Assembly (NCBI GenBank): GCA_942491555.1
Contig: CALOBN010000005.1
Location: forward strand, 1,054,001-1,118,000
Length of the DNA: 64,000 nucleotides
Direction of reading: 5' to 3'
DNA from: Marinihelvus sp942491555
GTDB taxonomy: Bacteria; Pseudomonadota; Gammaproteobacteria; Xanthomonadales; SZUA-36
Shown here: positions 1 to 6,903 of the stretch, one piece after another
Position numbering within the stretch: position 1 is the stretch's first letter
How the letters are laid out: every line of letters begins with the position of its first letter
Translations under genes and position numbers: made by a program
Notes under the pieces: model-generated
Seen by the model: the letters and a program-made list of their open reading frames with translations, nothing else
What the model was told of the DNA's origin: nothing
Databases searched by the model: none

Positions 1-207
1 ACCGGTCCCAGCACAGTTGCAAGCCTTTAAAATTCTAGGCTTCGTTGTGAAATGAGACAAACAGGTACTTACCCGAAGTTACGCAGGAAAATCCCCCATA
101 AGTAGAGCCGGACGCGCATTTGTGGTCGATAACCGGCGTTTTTGGGAAGACCGGCCTGATCGGCGCGCTTTCACGGTCATCCGAGCAACCAGGCGTCAAC
201 CGCAATG
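1..207. other. left-edge non-coding stretch
   Basis: No open frame with a convincing start or family signature was seen here. The stretch lies downstream of the minus-strand MarR-type gene and would hold its transcript end. No clear stem followed by a T-run was found, so no terminator is called. Confidence 0.4.
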
Positions 208-735
208 TTAACCCTTGCCATTTAAGCGATGCGCCTGTCGCTGAAGCCGTTCCAACAGAGTGTTGAGCATGGCGCGCTCCTCCGGTTCGAGGCTTTCCAG
301 TAAGCGCTGTTCGTAGGCGATTGCGCCCGGTATGACGGCGTTAAACAGGCTCACGCCCTGCCGGGAAAGGGTCAGGGTCACGCAGCGCCGGTCCCTGGTG
401 TGCGTTGTTCTGAGCAGCATGCCCTTATCTTCAAGTTTGCTCACCGCGCGGCTCACCGCAACCTTGTCCATGGCGCCGCGGTCGGTCACGGCTGATGCTG
501 TGAGACCCGGAAAACGCCCCAGGATAGCCAGCACCCGCCACTCGGTGACGCTCAGGCTGTGATGACTGCGATAGTCGCTGGCAATGCCCTCACTGACCGT
601 GTTGCTCAGCAGTGACAGTCGATAGGGCAGGAATGCTTCCAGCTCGAATTCTTTGGGTGGCTGGCTTGCGCGTACCGCATCGCGATTCCATTCATCAGTG
701 ACTTGATTGGCCGGGCTGTCTTCAGGCTTGGTCAA
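208..735 (-). CDS. MarR-family transcriptional regulator of the adjacent tyrosine/homogentisate operon
   Basis: A 175-residue winged-helix regulator. The central part (SVTEWRVLAILGRFPG, then AVSRAVSKLEDKGMLLR and TRDRRCVTLTLS) matches the MarR helix-turn-helix and wing. The frame stays open to an upstream TTG at 807, but I prefer the TTG at 735: AAGGAAC sits 5 to 6 bases before it, and the 24 extra residues would run across the operator and promoter. It is divergent from hpd with a palindrome between them, so it probably represses the catabolic operon and itself. The effector is unknown; a pathway intermediate such as 4-hydroxyphenylpyruvate or homogentisate is likely by analogy. Confidence 0.85.
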   Translation of the reverse strand: MTKPEDSPANQVTDEWNRDAVRASQPPKEFELEAFLPYRLSLLSNTVSEGIASDYRSHHSLSVTEWRVLAILGRFPGLTASAVTDRGAMDKVAVSRAVSKLEDKGMLLRTTHTRDRRCVTLTLSRQGVSLFNAVIPGAIAYEQRLLESLEPEERAMLNTLLERLQRQAHRLNGKG

Positions 736-745
736 GGCAAGTTCC

Positions 746-774
746 TTGCATATAGTTACATATGAAACTATTAT
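746..774 (+). promoter_or_regulatory. putative sigma70 promoter of the hpd-hmgA-fahA-maiA operon
   Basis: TTGCAT at 746-751 and TATTAT at 769-774 are separated by exactly 17 bases, a good sigma70 arrangement about 80 bases before the hpd start. The spacer is almost entirely the palindrome at 752-771, so a bound repressor would block RNA polymerase. This comes from sequence reading only; the transcription start has not been mapped. Confidence 0.6.
752..771. promoter_or_regulatory. palindromic operator, probably for the MarR-family regulator
   Basis: ATAGTTACATATGAAACTAT is a 20-bp inverted repeat with a single non-complementary pair (A758/A765). Size and symmetry suit a MarR dimer. It lies between the divergent regulator (start 735) and hpd (start 857) and overlaps the spacer of the hpd promoter, which suggests direct repression and autoregulation. 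Confidence 0.65.
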
Positions 775-856
775 ATCGGCAATGCAACACGTCCGCCACA
801 GGGCCACGTGCAGAGACCAGAATCTGCCGGTCCCCCGGCGGTCCCGGAGAATGACA

Positions 857-1906
857 ATGAATGATGACCGACTTGACCCCCACGGCGTGGCGGGTTTCGA
901 ATTTATTGAGTTTGCCGCACCCGAGCCAGAGCAGATTCATGCGCTCTTCAGGCAGATGGGTTTTGCGCCAATCGCACGCCACCGCAAACTGGCGATCACC
1001 CTGTATCGCCAGGGTGATATCAACCTGTTGGTGAACGAAGTGCCGGACAGCTTCGCCAGCCGTTTCGCCGCGCAGCATGGACCGAGCTGCACGGGTTTTG
1101 GCTTGCGCGTCGCGGATGCGCAGCATGCCTTTCAGGTCACTCTGGGGCAGGGCGCCGAATCCATGAATGATATTCCGGGTGTCACCCTGGAAGTCCCGCG
1201 CATTGCGGGTATCGGTGGTTCCATGCTCTACCTGGTTGATCGCAAAGCGGGTAGCGCCTGGGCCGCCGAATACGAACTTCTGGAGGGTGCCGATCCAAAC
1301 CACCAGGGATTCGGTCTGACCTTTATTGATCACCTTACCCACAATGTGCACTACGGCAATATGGACGACTGGGCCGGATTCTACGAACGGCTGTTTGGGT
1401 TTTATGAAGTGCGCTACTTTGACATCAAGGGTCAGCAAACCGGGCTCAAGTCACGTGCGATGACGGCACCGAATGGCTCTATCAGCATTCCCATCAATGA
1501 ATCGGAAGATCCAAAAAGCCAGATCAATGAGTATCTGAACGAGTACAACGGTGAGGGTGTTCAACATATCGCGCTTTACACCGAGGATATTTATGCCACG
1601 GTTGAAGGCATGCGTGCAGCAGGCATCGAGTTCCTCGACACCCCGGATACCTATTACGAGATTATCGACCGCCGAATTCCGGAGCATGTTGAGGACATTG
1701 AGCGCATGCGGCATAACCGGATTCTGATTGATGCCGATCAGGAGACCGGCAAGAAACAGCTGTTGCAGATTTTTACCCGGACCAACATCGGCCCGATCTT
1801 TTTCGAGATCATCCAGCGCAAAGGTAATAAGGGCTTTGGTGAAGGAAACTTCACAGCGTTGTTTGAATCGATCGAACTGGACCAGGTCCGCCGCGGCGTC
1901 CTTTAA
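857..1906 (+). CDS. hpd: 4-hydroxyphenylpyruvate dioxygenase
   Basis: Converts 4-hydroxyphenylpyruvate to homogentisate with Fe(II) and O2, in the cytoplasm. The 349 residues carry two vicinal-oxygen-chelate halves. The iron triad is visible as His159 (IDHLTHNV), His237 (VQHIALYT) and Glu317 (FFEIIQRKG), and the family C-terminus (GFGEGNFTALFESIE) is intact. Start: GGAGA at 846-850 lies 6 bases before the ATG at 857; the in-frame ATG at 851 abuts the ribosome site and the upstream extension has no family similarity. First gene of a tightly packed operon with hmgA (17-base gap). Length is typical of bacterial enzymes. Confidence 0.96.
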   Translation: MNDDRLDPHGVAGFEFIEFAAPEPEQIHALFRQMGFAPIARHRKLAITLYRQGDINLLVNEVPDSFASRFAAQHGPSCTGFGLRVADAQHAFQVTLGQGAESMNDIPGVTLEVPRIAGIGGSMLYLVDRKAGSAWAAEYELLEGADPNHQGFGLTFIDHLTHNVHYGNMDDWAGFYERLFGFYEVRYFDIKGQQTGLKSRAMTAPNGSISIPINESEDPKSQINEYLNEYNGEGVQHIALYTEDIYATVEGMRAAGIEFLDTPDTYYEIIDRRIPEHVEDIERMRHNRILIDADQETGKKQLLQIFTRTNIGPIFFEIIQRKGNKGFGEGNFTALFESIELDQVRRGVL

Positions 1907-1923
1907 GGGGTGGAGGATAAAGT

Positions 1924-3048
1924 ATGAGCAAGCGCTGGATAGCGACCCCCAGGGTTGAGGGCAGGGCATCGCGCCAGGCCCACGCGGATCTGCCGCAAGG
2001 CACCTTCGAGCGCGAGCTGGGCAAAGAAGGTTTTTTTGGTCCGGCAACGCATATGCATCACCGTCATCCACCAACAGCCTGGACCGGCTTTGAGGGACCG
2101 TTGAGGCCGCGTGCCTTTGATACCACGGAGTTGGCTGAAGACGGGGCAAGCCCCTGGGATGCGCAGTCGTTGATGGGCAACGCCAGCGTGCAGATTCGGT
2201 TCTGGACACTGGATCAGTCCATGGAACAACTGGTGCGCAACGCCGACGGCGATGAGTTGCTGTTTATTCATGCCGGTTCCGGCCACTTATATTGCGATTA
2301 TGGACACCTGGAGTTTCGCGATGGTGACTACATCATGCTTCCGCGCAGCACCATGTGGCGCCTGGAAATCAACGAGCCCGTGCAGATACTGCTGATCGAG
2401 GCGACCAGTTCGAGCTATATGCTGCCGGACAAGGGCCTGCTGGGGCCGCACGCGATTTTTGATCCGGCGATGCTGGACGCGCCGGCAATCGATGAGGCGT
2501 TTCTGGCCCAACAGGACGAGAATGAATGGCAGGTGCGCATCAAGCGACGCAATGATCTCACCACCATCACCTATCCGTTTAACCCGCTGGATGCGACCGG
2601 TTGGCACGGTGACCTGATGCCGGTGCGGATCAACTGGCGGGATATTCGCCCGCTCATGAGTCACCGCTACCACTTGCCGCCGTCGGCGCATACGACGTTT
2701 GTGGCGGGTCGTTTCGTGGTGTGCACCTTTGTGCCGCGTCCCTTTGAGTCCGATCCCGGGGCGCTCAAGGTACCGTTTTTCCATAACAATGATGACTATG
2801 ACGAGGTGTTGTTCTATCACGCCGGTGAGTTCTTCAGTCGCGATAACATTCACCCGGGCATGATGACCCTGCACCCCTGCGGCTTTACCCACGGCCCGCA
2901 CCCTAAGGCGCTTGAAAAAGCATTCACGCCAAGCGCCCCGGGCACCAATGAAGTGGCCGTGATGATCGACACGCGCGATGCGCTGGACGTCTATGACGCC
3001 GCAACACGGGTTGAATGGCCCGGCTATGTCGATTCCTGGCAAACCTGA
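1924..3048 (+). CDS. hmgA: homogentisate 1,2-dioxygenase, short form
   Basis: Cleaves the homogentisate ring to 4-maleylacetoacetate using Fe(II). The 374-residue protein begins with a segment rich in HMHHRHPPTAW and ends with a cupin-like metal region (DDYDEVLFYHAGEFF, MMTLHPCGFTHGPHP) holding the likely His/Glu iron ligands. It is shorter than the classical enzyme of about 430 residues and belongs to the shorter bacterial type; assignment rests on these motifs and on the hpd/fahA/maiA context. GGAGG at 1912-1916 lies 7 bases before the ATG. Part of the same operon as hpd. Confidence 0.9.
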   Translation: MSKRWIATPRVEGRASRQAHADLPQGTFERELGKEGFFGPATHMHHRHPPTAWTGFEGPLRPRAFDTTELAEDGASPWDAQSLMGNASVQIRFWTLDQSMEQLVRNADGDELLFIHAGSGHLYCDYGHLEFRDGDYIMLPRSTMWRLEINEPVQILLIEATSSSYMLPDKGLLGPHAIFDPAMLDAPAIDEAFLAQQDENEWQVRIKRRNDLTTITYPFNPLDATGWHGDLMPVRINWRDIRPLMSHRYHLPPSAHTTFVAGRFVVCTFVPRPFESDPGALKVPFFHNNDDYDEVLFYHAGEFFSRDNIHPGMMTLHPCGFTHGPHPKALEKAFTPSAPGTNEVAVMIDTRDALDVYDAATRVEWPGYVDSWQT

Positions 3049-3100
3049 GCATTGGCCTGACCCCATGTTTACTAACCACTTTTAAGAAAGGCACCCGTTC

Positions 3101-4090
3101 ATGAAACTCGCTTCACTCAAACACGGCCGTGATGGTCACCTGATTGTCGTCAGCCGCGACCTTGACCACTATGTTTCCGCCAGTGAAATCGTGCCCACGC
3201 TGCAGGCTGCACTGGATGATTGGGATCAATACCAGCCGCTGCTGCAGGCACTGTCCAATGACCTTGCCAAGGGTAAACGGCCCGATTCCCGCGAGCTCAA
3301 CATGAGCGGGCTGGCTTCACCATTACCACGCGCCTTCGAGTTTCTCGACGGCAGCGCCTATCTGCCCCACGTTGAGCGTGTGCGCCGGGCGCGTGGTGCC
3401 GAGGTTCCGGAGAGTTTTTATGTGGATCCGCTCATGTACCAGGGCACCTCGGCTGGTTTCATGGGCCCGCGCGATCCGGTGCAGGCCGTCAGTGAGGAGC
3501 ACGGCATTGATTTCGAATCCGAGGTCATCGTGGTGACCAATGATGTGCCGATGGCGGTAAGCTCCGAGGAAGCGGCGGCGCACATCCAGCTGGTGGGTCT
3601 GATTAATGATGTGAGTTTGCGCAATCTGATTCCAGGCGAACTGGCAAAAGGCTTTGGTTTCCTGCAGTCCAAGCCGCGTTCGGCCCTGTCACCTGTGCTG
3701 GTCACGCCTGATGAGCTTGGTGATGCCTGGCGCGACAGCGTGCTGCATCTGCCGCTGCACAGCTATCTGAACGGCGAATGGTTTGGCAGCCCGGATGCCG
3801 GAACCGATATGCAGTTCAATTTTGCCCAGCTGGTGGCGCATGCAGCGCGCACGCGCCCGCTGGCCGCAGGCACCATTGTTGGTTCCGGAACCATTGCCAA
3901 CCAGGACACGGCGCTGGGCGCCTCCTGCCTGGCGGAAAAACGCATGCTGGAGATTATTGCCGACGGTAAACCGTCTACCCCGTTTATGAGCTTTGGCGAC
4001 ACGATTCGCATCGAAATGCTCAACCAGGATGATGAGAATATATTTGGCAGCATCGAGCAGGTAATTGAACAGTATGTGCCGCAAACCTGA
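3101..4090 (+). CDS. fahA: fumarylacetoacetate hydrolase family protein (fumarylacetoacetase)
   Basis: Hydrolyses 4-fumarylacetoacetate to fumarate and acetoacetate, the last step of tyrosine breakdown. 329 residues with the FAH-family metal-site pattern (DFESEVIVVTNDV, VSLRNLIPGELAKGFGFLQSKP, and the C-terminal GTIVGSGTIANQD followed by FMSFGDTIRIEM). AAGAAAGG at 3084-3091 supports the ATG at 3101. It sits between hmgA and maiA, so the substrate assignment is strong even though the FAH fold is used by several hydrolases. Confidence 0.93.
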   Translation: MKLASLKHGRDGHLIVVSRDLDHYVSASEIVPTLQAALDDWDQYQPLLQALSNDLAKGKRPDSRELNMSGLASPLPRAFEFLDGSAYLPHVERVRRARGAEVPESFYVDPLMYQGTSAGFMGPRDPVQAVSEEHGIDFESEVIVVTNDVPMAVSSEEAAAHIQLVGLINDVSLRNLIPGELAKGFGFLQSKPRSALSPVLVTPDELGDAWRDSVLHLPLHSYLNGEWFGSPDAGTDMQFNFAQLVAHAARTRPLAAGTIVGSGTIANQDTALGASCLAEKRMLEIIADGKPSTPFMSFGDTIRIEMLNQDDENIFGSIEQVIEQYVPQT

Positions 4091-4099
4091 GTCTTGAGG

Positions 4100-4786
4100 A
4101 TGAACGCTGAATCTCAGCCACGAGGAACGCCGATACTGTTCGGCTATTGGCGCAGCAGCGCCGCCTATCGGGTTCGCATTGCTCTTAATTTAAAAGGAAT
4201 TGCGTGGGATTCTGCCGATGTCCACCTGGTGCGGGGGGGTGGTGAGCAGCATCAGGACGCCTTTCGCTCCATCAACCCGGCCGGGCTTGTACCCACACTG
4301 GTCTGGGGCGATGTCGTGCTCAGCCAGTCGCTGGCGATTTGCGAGTATCTGGAGGAGATTCGACCACGACCGGCGCTATTGCCTGAAGATCCCGCAGACC
4401 GGGCCTGGGTGCGGGCGCTGGCCATGGATATTGCCTGCGATGTACACCCGCTGTGCAACCTTCGGGTTATGCAGTACCTGGGTGATACCCTGAATCAGGA
4501 TGACAGCGCCCGCACGGCGTGGATGTTTGAATGGATGGGGCGCGGTTTTGCAACGGTAGAGGGACGTCTTGAACGCCGCTTCGAGCAATCCGGGGAGCGC
4601 ACCGAGTTCTGCCTGGGTGATCAGCCCGGGCTTGCCGAGCTTGTTATTGTCGCCCAGGCCTATAACGCCGACCGTTTTGGTTTTGGGCTTGATGCCTTCC
4701 CCTTGACGCACCGTATTGTCGAGGCCTGCCGGTCGCTGGAGCCCTTCCGCAAGGCCCTGCCAGAGAATCAGCCGGATGCGCCGTGA
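4100..4786 (+). CDS. maiA: maleylacetoacetate isomerase (zeta-class glutathione transferase)
   Basis: Isomerises 4-maleylacetoacetate to the fumaryl form with glutathione. The N-terminal thioredoxin-like domain has the zeta-class active-site signature SSAAYRVRIALNLKG, then GLVPTLVWGDVVLSQSLAICEYLEE; an all-helical domain follows. I take the ATG at 4100 (228 residues); a TTG at 4094 is in frame two codons earlier, and the ribosome site is weak for both. It starts 9 bases after fahA ends and closes the pathway operon, although in the reaction order it acts before FahA. Confidence 0.93.
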   Translation: MNAESQPRGTPILFGYWRSSAAYRVRIALNLKGIAWDSADVHLVRGGGEQHQDAFRSINPAGLVPTLVWGDVVLSQSLAICEYLEEIRPRPALLPEDPADRAWVRALAMDIACDVHPLCNLRVMQYLGDTLNQDDSARTAWMFEWMGRGFATVEGRLERRFEQSGERTEFCLGDQPGLAELVIVAQAYNADRFGFGLDAFPLTHRIVEACRSLEPFRKALPENQPDAP

Positions 4787-4896
4787 GTCACTCCGCCCCG
4801 GCCCGCCGCTATTTAACATGGTTAAAGATATGAACGGTTCACCATCTCCTGCCCATGCTTCATAATTGGCAACTGTCGCCACCTGTAGTCAAATTC

Positions 4897-5265
4897 ATGC
4901 GTACTTTGCTGACCCTGCTCGCCTGTTCCATGCTCGCCGCCTGTGCCACGACGCCGCCGGATCCTGCCGTGTTTGACGTTGCGGAGCGCTCCATTGCCGC
5001 TGCCGAAGCGGCGGGTGCCAATGAGCTATCGCCCACGGAATTGCGCTTTGCGCAGGACAGTCTCGAATCAGCCCGGGCGGCGATGGCCCGGAATGACTAC
5101 CAGGACGCCCTGATGAGAATTGACGAGTCTGAAATCAACGCGACCCTGGCCATTGAGAAATCAAGGGCATCCCGCGAACGACGCAAGGTCAATGAACTGC
5201 AGCGCTCTAACGAACTTCTGCGCGAAGAGCTGATTCAAAGCTATGGTCAGGAGTTTGACCGATGA
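4897..5265 (+). CDS. small outer-membrane lipoprotein, DUF4398-type
   Basis: 122 residues beginning with a lipoprotein signal (MRTLLTLLACSMLAACATT; lipobox LAAC, mature Cys about residue 16, Ala at +2, compatible with outer-membrane sorting). The mature part is a helical tetratricopeptide-like or coiled-coil segment rich in Ala, Glu and Arg (ELRFAQDSLESARAAMARND), as in DUF4398 proteins. The frame extends upstream to 4855, but the lipoprotein signal fixes the start at 4897. It overlaps the next gene by ATGA, and both share the same N-terminal architecture, so they probably act together at the envelope. Function unknown. Confidence 0.78.
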   Translation: MRTLLTLLACSMLAACATTPPDPAVFDVAERSIAAAEAAGANELSPTELRFAQDSLESARAAMARNDYQDALMRIDESEINATLAIEKSRASRERRKVNELQRSNELLREELIQSYGQEFDR

Positions 5266-6248
5266 GAACATGGACGCGTACCCTGCTGCTCCTGGTTTCC
5301 CTGGTAATGATGGTTGCCTGTCAATCCACGCCGAAAAAGGATCTCGCCCTGGAGCGGACCCGCACCGCCCTGCAACAGTTACAAAACGACGAGGAACTGA
5401 CCGGCTACGCGCCCCTGGCCGTGAGTGAGGCTGAACGTGCCCTGCGTCAGGCAGAGCAATCCACGAATCCCGCTCAGCGGGCCCACCTGGTCTATATGGC
5501 CGACAAAAAAATTCTGATCGCCCGAGCTATCGCCCAGCGTGAGCAACTCGAAATGACCTACCGCGAACTCGAAGACGAACGCAGCGCAATGCGCATCCGC
5601 GCGAGTGAGTTGGAGACCGAACAGGCGCGCGAAGAAGCGGCCCGGGCACGCATGATGATGGCCGCATCGGAGGAAGATGCACAACGGCGTCAGCGCGAAG
5701 CGCAGCTTGCCCGAGAGCAGGAGTTGGAGTCCAATCGTGCCGCAGAAATGGCGCGCGAAGAAGCTCAGCAGGCACGTCGCCTGGCGGATTCGAGGGCTTC
5801 CGAGGCTGAGCTCGCCCGCCGCGAAGCGGAGCTGGCTGTAGCGCAAATGGACAGTCTCAAACGCCAGCTGGAAAATCTGCAGCTCAGGGAAACCGAGAGT
5901 GGCGTCGTGGTGACGCTCGGCGATGTGCTGTTCAACACCGGCGAGACCGAGTTGCGTGACGAGGCCATGACCAGCCTCATCGAGGTGGTTGACCTGCTGC
6001 AGACCGAGCCGGATAAACAGATCAGGATCGAAGGCCACACGGACGCATCGGGTGCCGCAGAGACCAACCTGCAGCTGTCCCAGGATCGTGCAGACTCGGT
6101 CATGGCTGCCCTGATCAGCCTTGGCGTTAGCGCCGACCGCCTGCAGGCCGTTGGTATGGGCGAAGACTTTCCTATCGACAGTAATGAAACCGAGAGCGGG
6201 AAATCCAGAAACCGGCGCGTCGACGTCATCCTTCTGGATGGTGAGTAG
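5262..6248 (+). CDS. OmpA-family peptidoglycan-associated lipoprotein with DUF4398-like N-terminus and coiled coil
   Basis: 328 residues. Lipobox MVACQ near residue 20 (Gln at +2, outer-membrane type), a DUF4398-like helical segment (ALERTRTALQQL, LAVSEAERALRQAEQS), then roughly residues 85-210 of charged coiled coil rich in Glu, Arg and Ala. The C-terminal OmpA domain (VVTLGDVLFNTGETEL, IRIEGHTDASG, RNRRVDVILL) should bind peptidoglycan. The coiled coil could span a large part of the periplasm between the lipid anchor and the wall. Translationally coupled to the preceding lipoprotein (ATGA overlap). Cell-envelope stability is the likely role; no specific partner is recognisable. Confidence 0.88.
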   Translation: MRTWTRTLLLLVSLVMMVACQSTPKKDLALERTRTALQQLQNDEELTGYAPLAVSEAERALRQAEQSTNPAQRAHLVYMADKKILIARAIAQREQLEMTYRELEDERSAMRIRASELETEQAREEAARARMMMAASEEDAQRRQREAQLAREQELESNRAAEMAREEAQQARRLADSRASEAELARREAELAVAQMDSLKRQLENLQLRETESGVVVTLGDVLFNTGETELRDEAMTSLIEVVDLLQTEPDKQIRIEGHTDASGAAETNLQLSQDRADSVMAALISLGVSADRLQAVGMGEDFPIDSNETESGKSRNRRVDVILLDGE

Positions 6249-6558
6249 GGCCCTTTAACGCCCTTATTTTTAACGAAATCATTATAAATTCGTTAAATTA
6301 CGAAAAACCTTTCGTGTGGCGGTCAAAATTACTTGAAGCCCTTGATCGCTTCAAGTACGGTTGGCCTACGCCTATGTTTTTTACCTATTTCAAGATCGCA
6401 GTAATCGCATGAGCCGGACAATCTTCAGGATTGGCCCCGGTACACGCGAACAATTCTGTTTATTCCTCAAACCTGAAACCACACCCCACGTGGGCCATAG
6501 CGGCGCCGGACGTGCGCGCACCCGTGCCCGCTCAGTGGGGAATTGAAGGAGGCTTTAC
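6249..6558. other. 310-base intergenic region with three successive inverted repeats
   Basis: AT-richer than its surroundings. The first 110 bases hold three hairpin-capable repeats (annotated separately at 6269-6357). The remainder contains only a weak TTG-started frame (6361-6546) without ribosome site or family signature, which I do not call a gene. The ribosome site for the DUF465 gene (GGAGG at 6548-6552) closes the region. Confidence 0.5.
6269..6357. repeat. cluster of three short perfect inverted repeats
   Basis: Repeat 1: TTTAACGAA at 6269-6277 and TTCGTTAAA at 6289-6297 with an 11-base AT-only-but-one loop. Repeat 2: ACGAAA at 6300-6305 and TTTCGT at 6310-6315, loop AACC. Repeat 3: TACTTGAAGC at 6330-6339 and GCTTCAAGTA at 6348-6357, 8-base loop. 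None is followed directly by a T-run. They may be operators, transcript-end structures of the OmpA-lipoprotein operon, or 5' leader structures of the DUF465 gene. Confidence 0.6.
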
Positions 6559-6774
6559 ATGTTCGAACACCGCCAGGATCAAGTACAGGAAATGCTCAAC
6601 AGCAGCGCCGAGTTCCGTGCCATTTACAATCGGCATCAGACACTCGACAAGCAAGTGACTGCGGCGGAGCAGGGCGATCAACCAATGGATGACGTCACCC
6701 TGGTGCAACTGAAGAAGAAAAAGCTTCTGGCCAAGGATCAATTGGCCGAGATTCTGGGCAGCGATTCCGACTGA
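6559..6774 (+). CDS. DUF465 (YdcH-like) small helical protein
   Basis: 71 residues, highly charged and predicted to form a helical hairpin (SAEFRAIYNRHQTLDKQVTAAE, then VQLKKKKLLAKDQLAEIL), the hallmark of the DUF465/YdcH family. AAGGAGG at 6546-6552 lies 6 bases before the ATG. It stands alone, with hairpin repeats upstream and an intrinsic terminator just downstream. Cytosolic; the biochemical role is not known. Confidence 0.88.
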   Translation: MFEHRQDQVQEMLNSSAEFRAIYNRHQTLDKQVTAAEQGDQPMDDVTLVQLKKKKLLAKDQLAEILGSDSD

Positions 6775-6796
6775 ATACCCAGGCATGAGCAAACGG

Positions 6797-6824
6797 AACG
6801 GCCGGCATTGTCCGGCCGTTTTTT
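6797..6824 (+). terminator. Rho-independent terminator after the DUF465 gene
   Basis: AACGGCCGG at 6797-6805 pairs perfectly with CCGGCCGTT at 6812-6820 over a CATTGT loop, followed by a run of T to 6824. It starts 22 bases after the DUF465 stop codon. Confidence 0.92.
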
Positions 6825-6868
6825 ATGGTCAGCCCGGGATTTTTGGTCGCCCCGGGCGCCATGGAAGA

Positions 6869-6874
6869 TATAAT
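6869..6874 (+). promoter_or_regulatory. putative -10 element for cbs
   Basis: A perfect TATAAT lies 29 bases before the cbs start codon. No good -35 hexamer was found at 16 to 18 bases upstream, so the promoter call rests on the -10 box and on the terminator just upstream, which requires a new start. Confidence 0.45.
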
Positions 6875-6903
6875 GCAGACACTTCGCTCCGGACGGTAAC
6901 CCC

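Noticed and set aside
722..1438. 238-codon minus-strand frame opposite hpd
   Set aside because: It lies antisense to an unmistakable dioxygenase, has no family motif and no ribosome site.
6361..6546. 61-codon plus-strand frame before the DUF465 gene
   Set aside because: TTG start, no ribosome site, Arg/Thr-rich composition without family character; overlaps the structured leader region.
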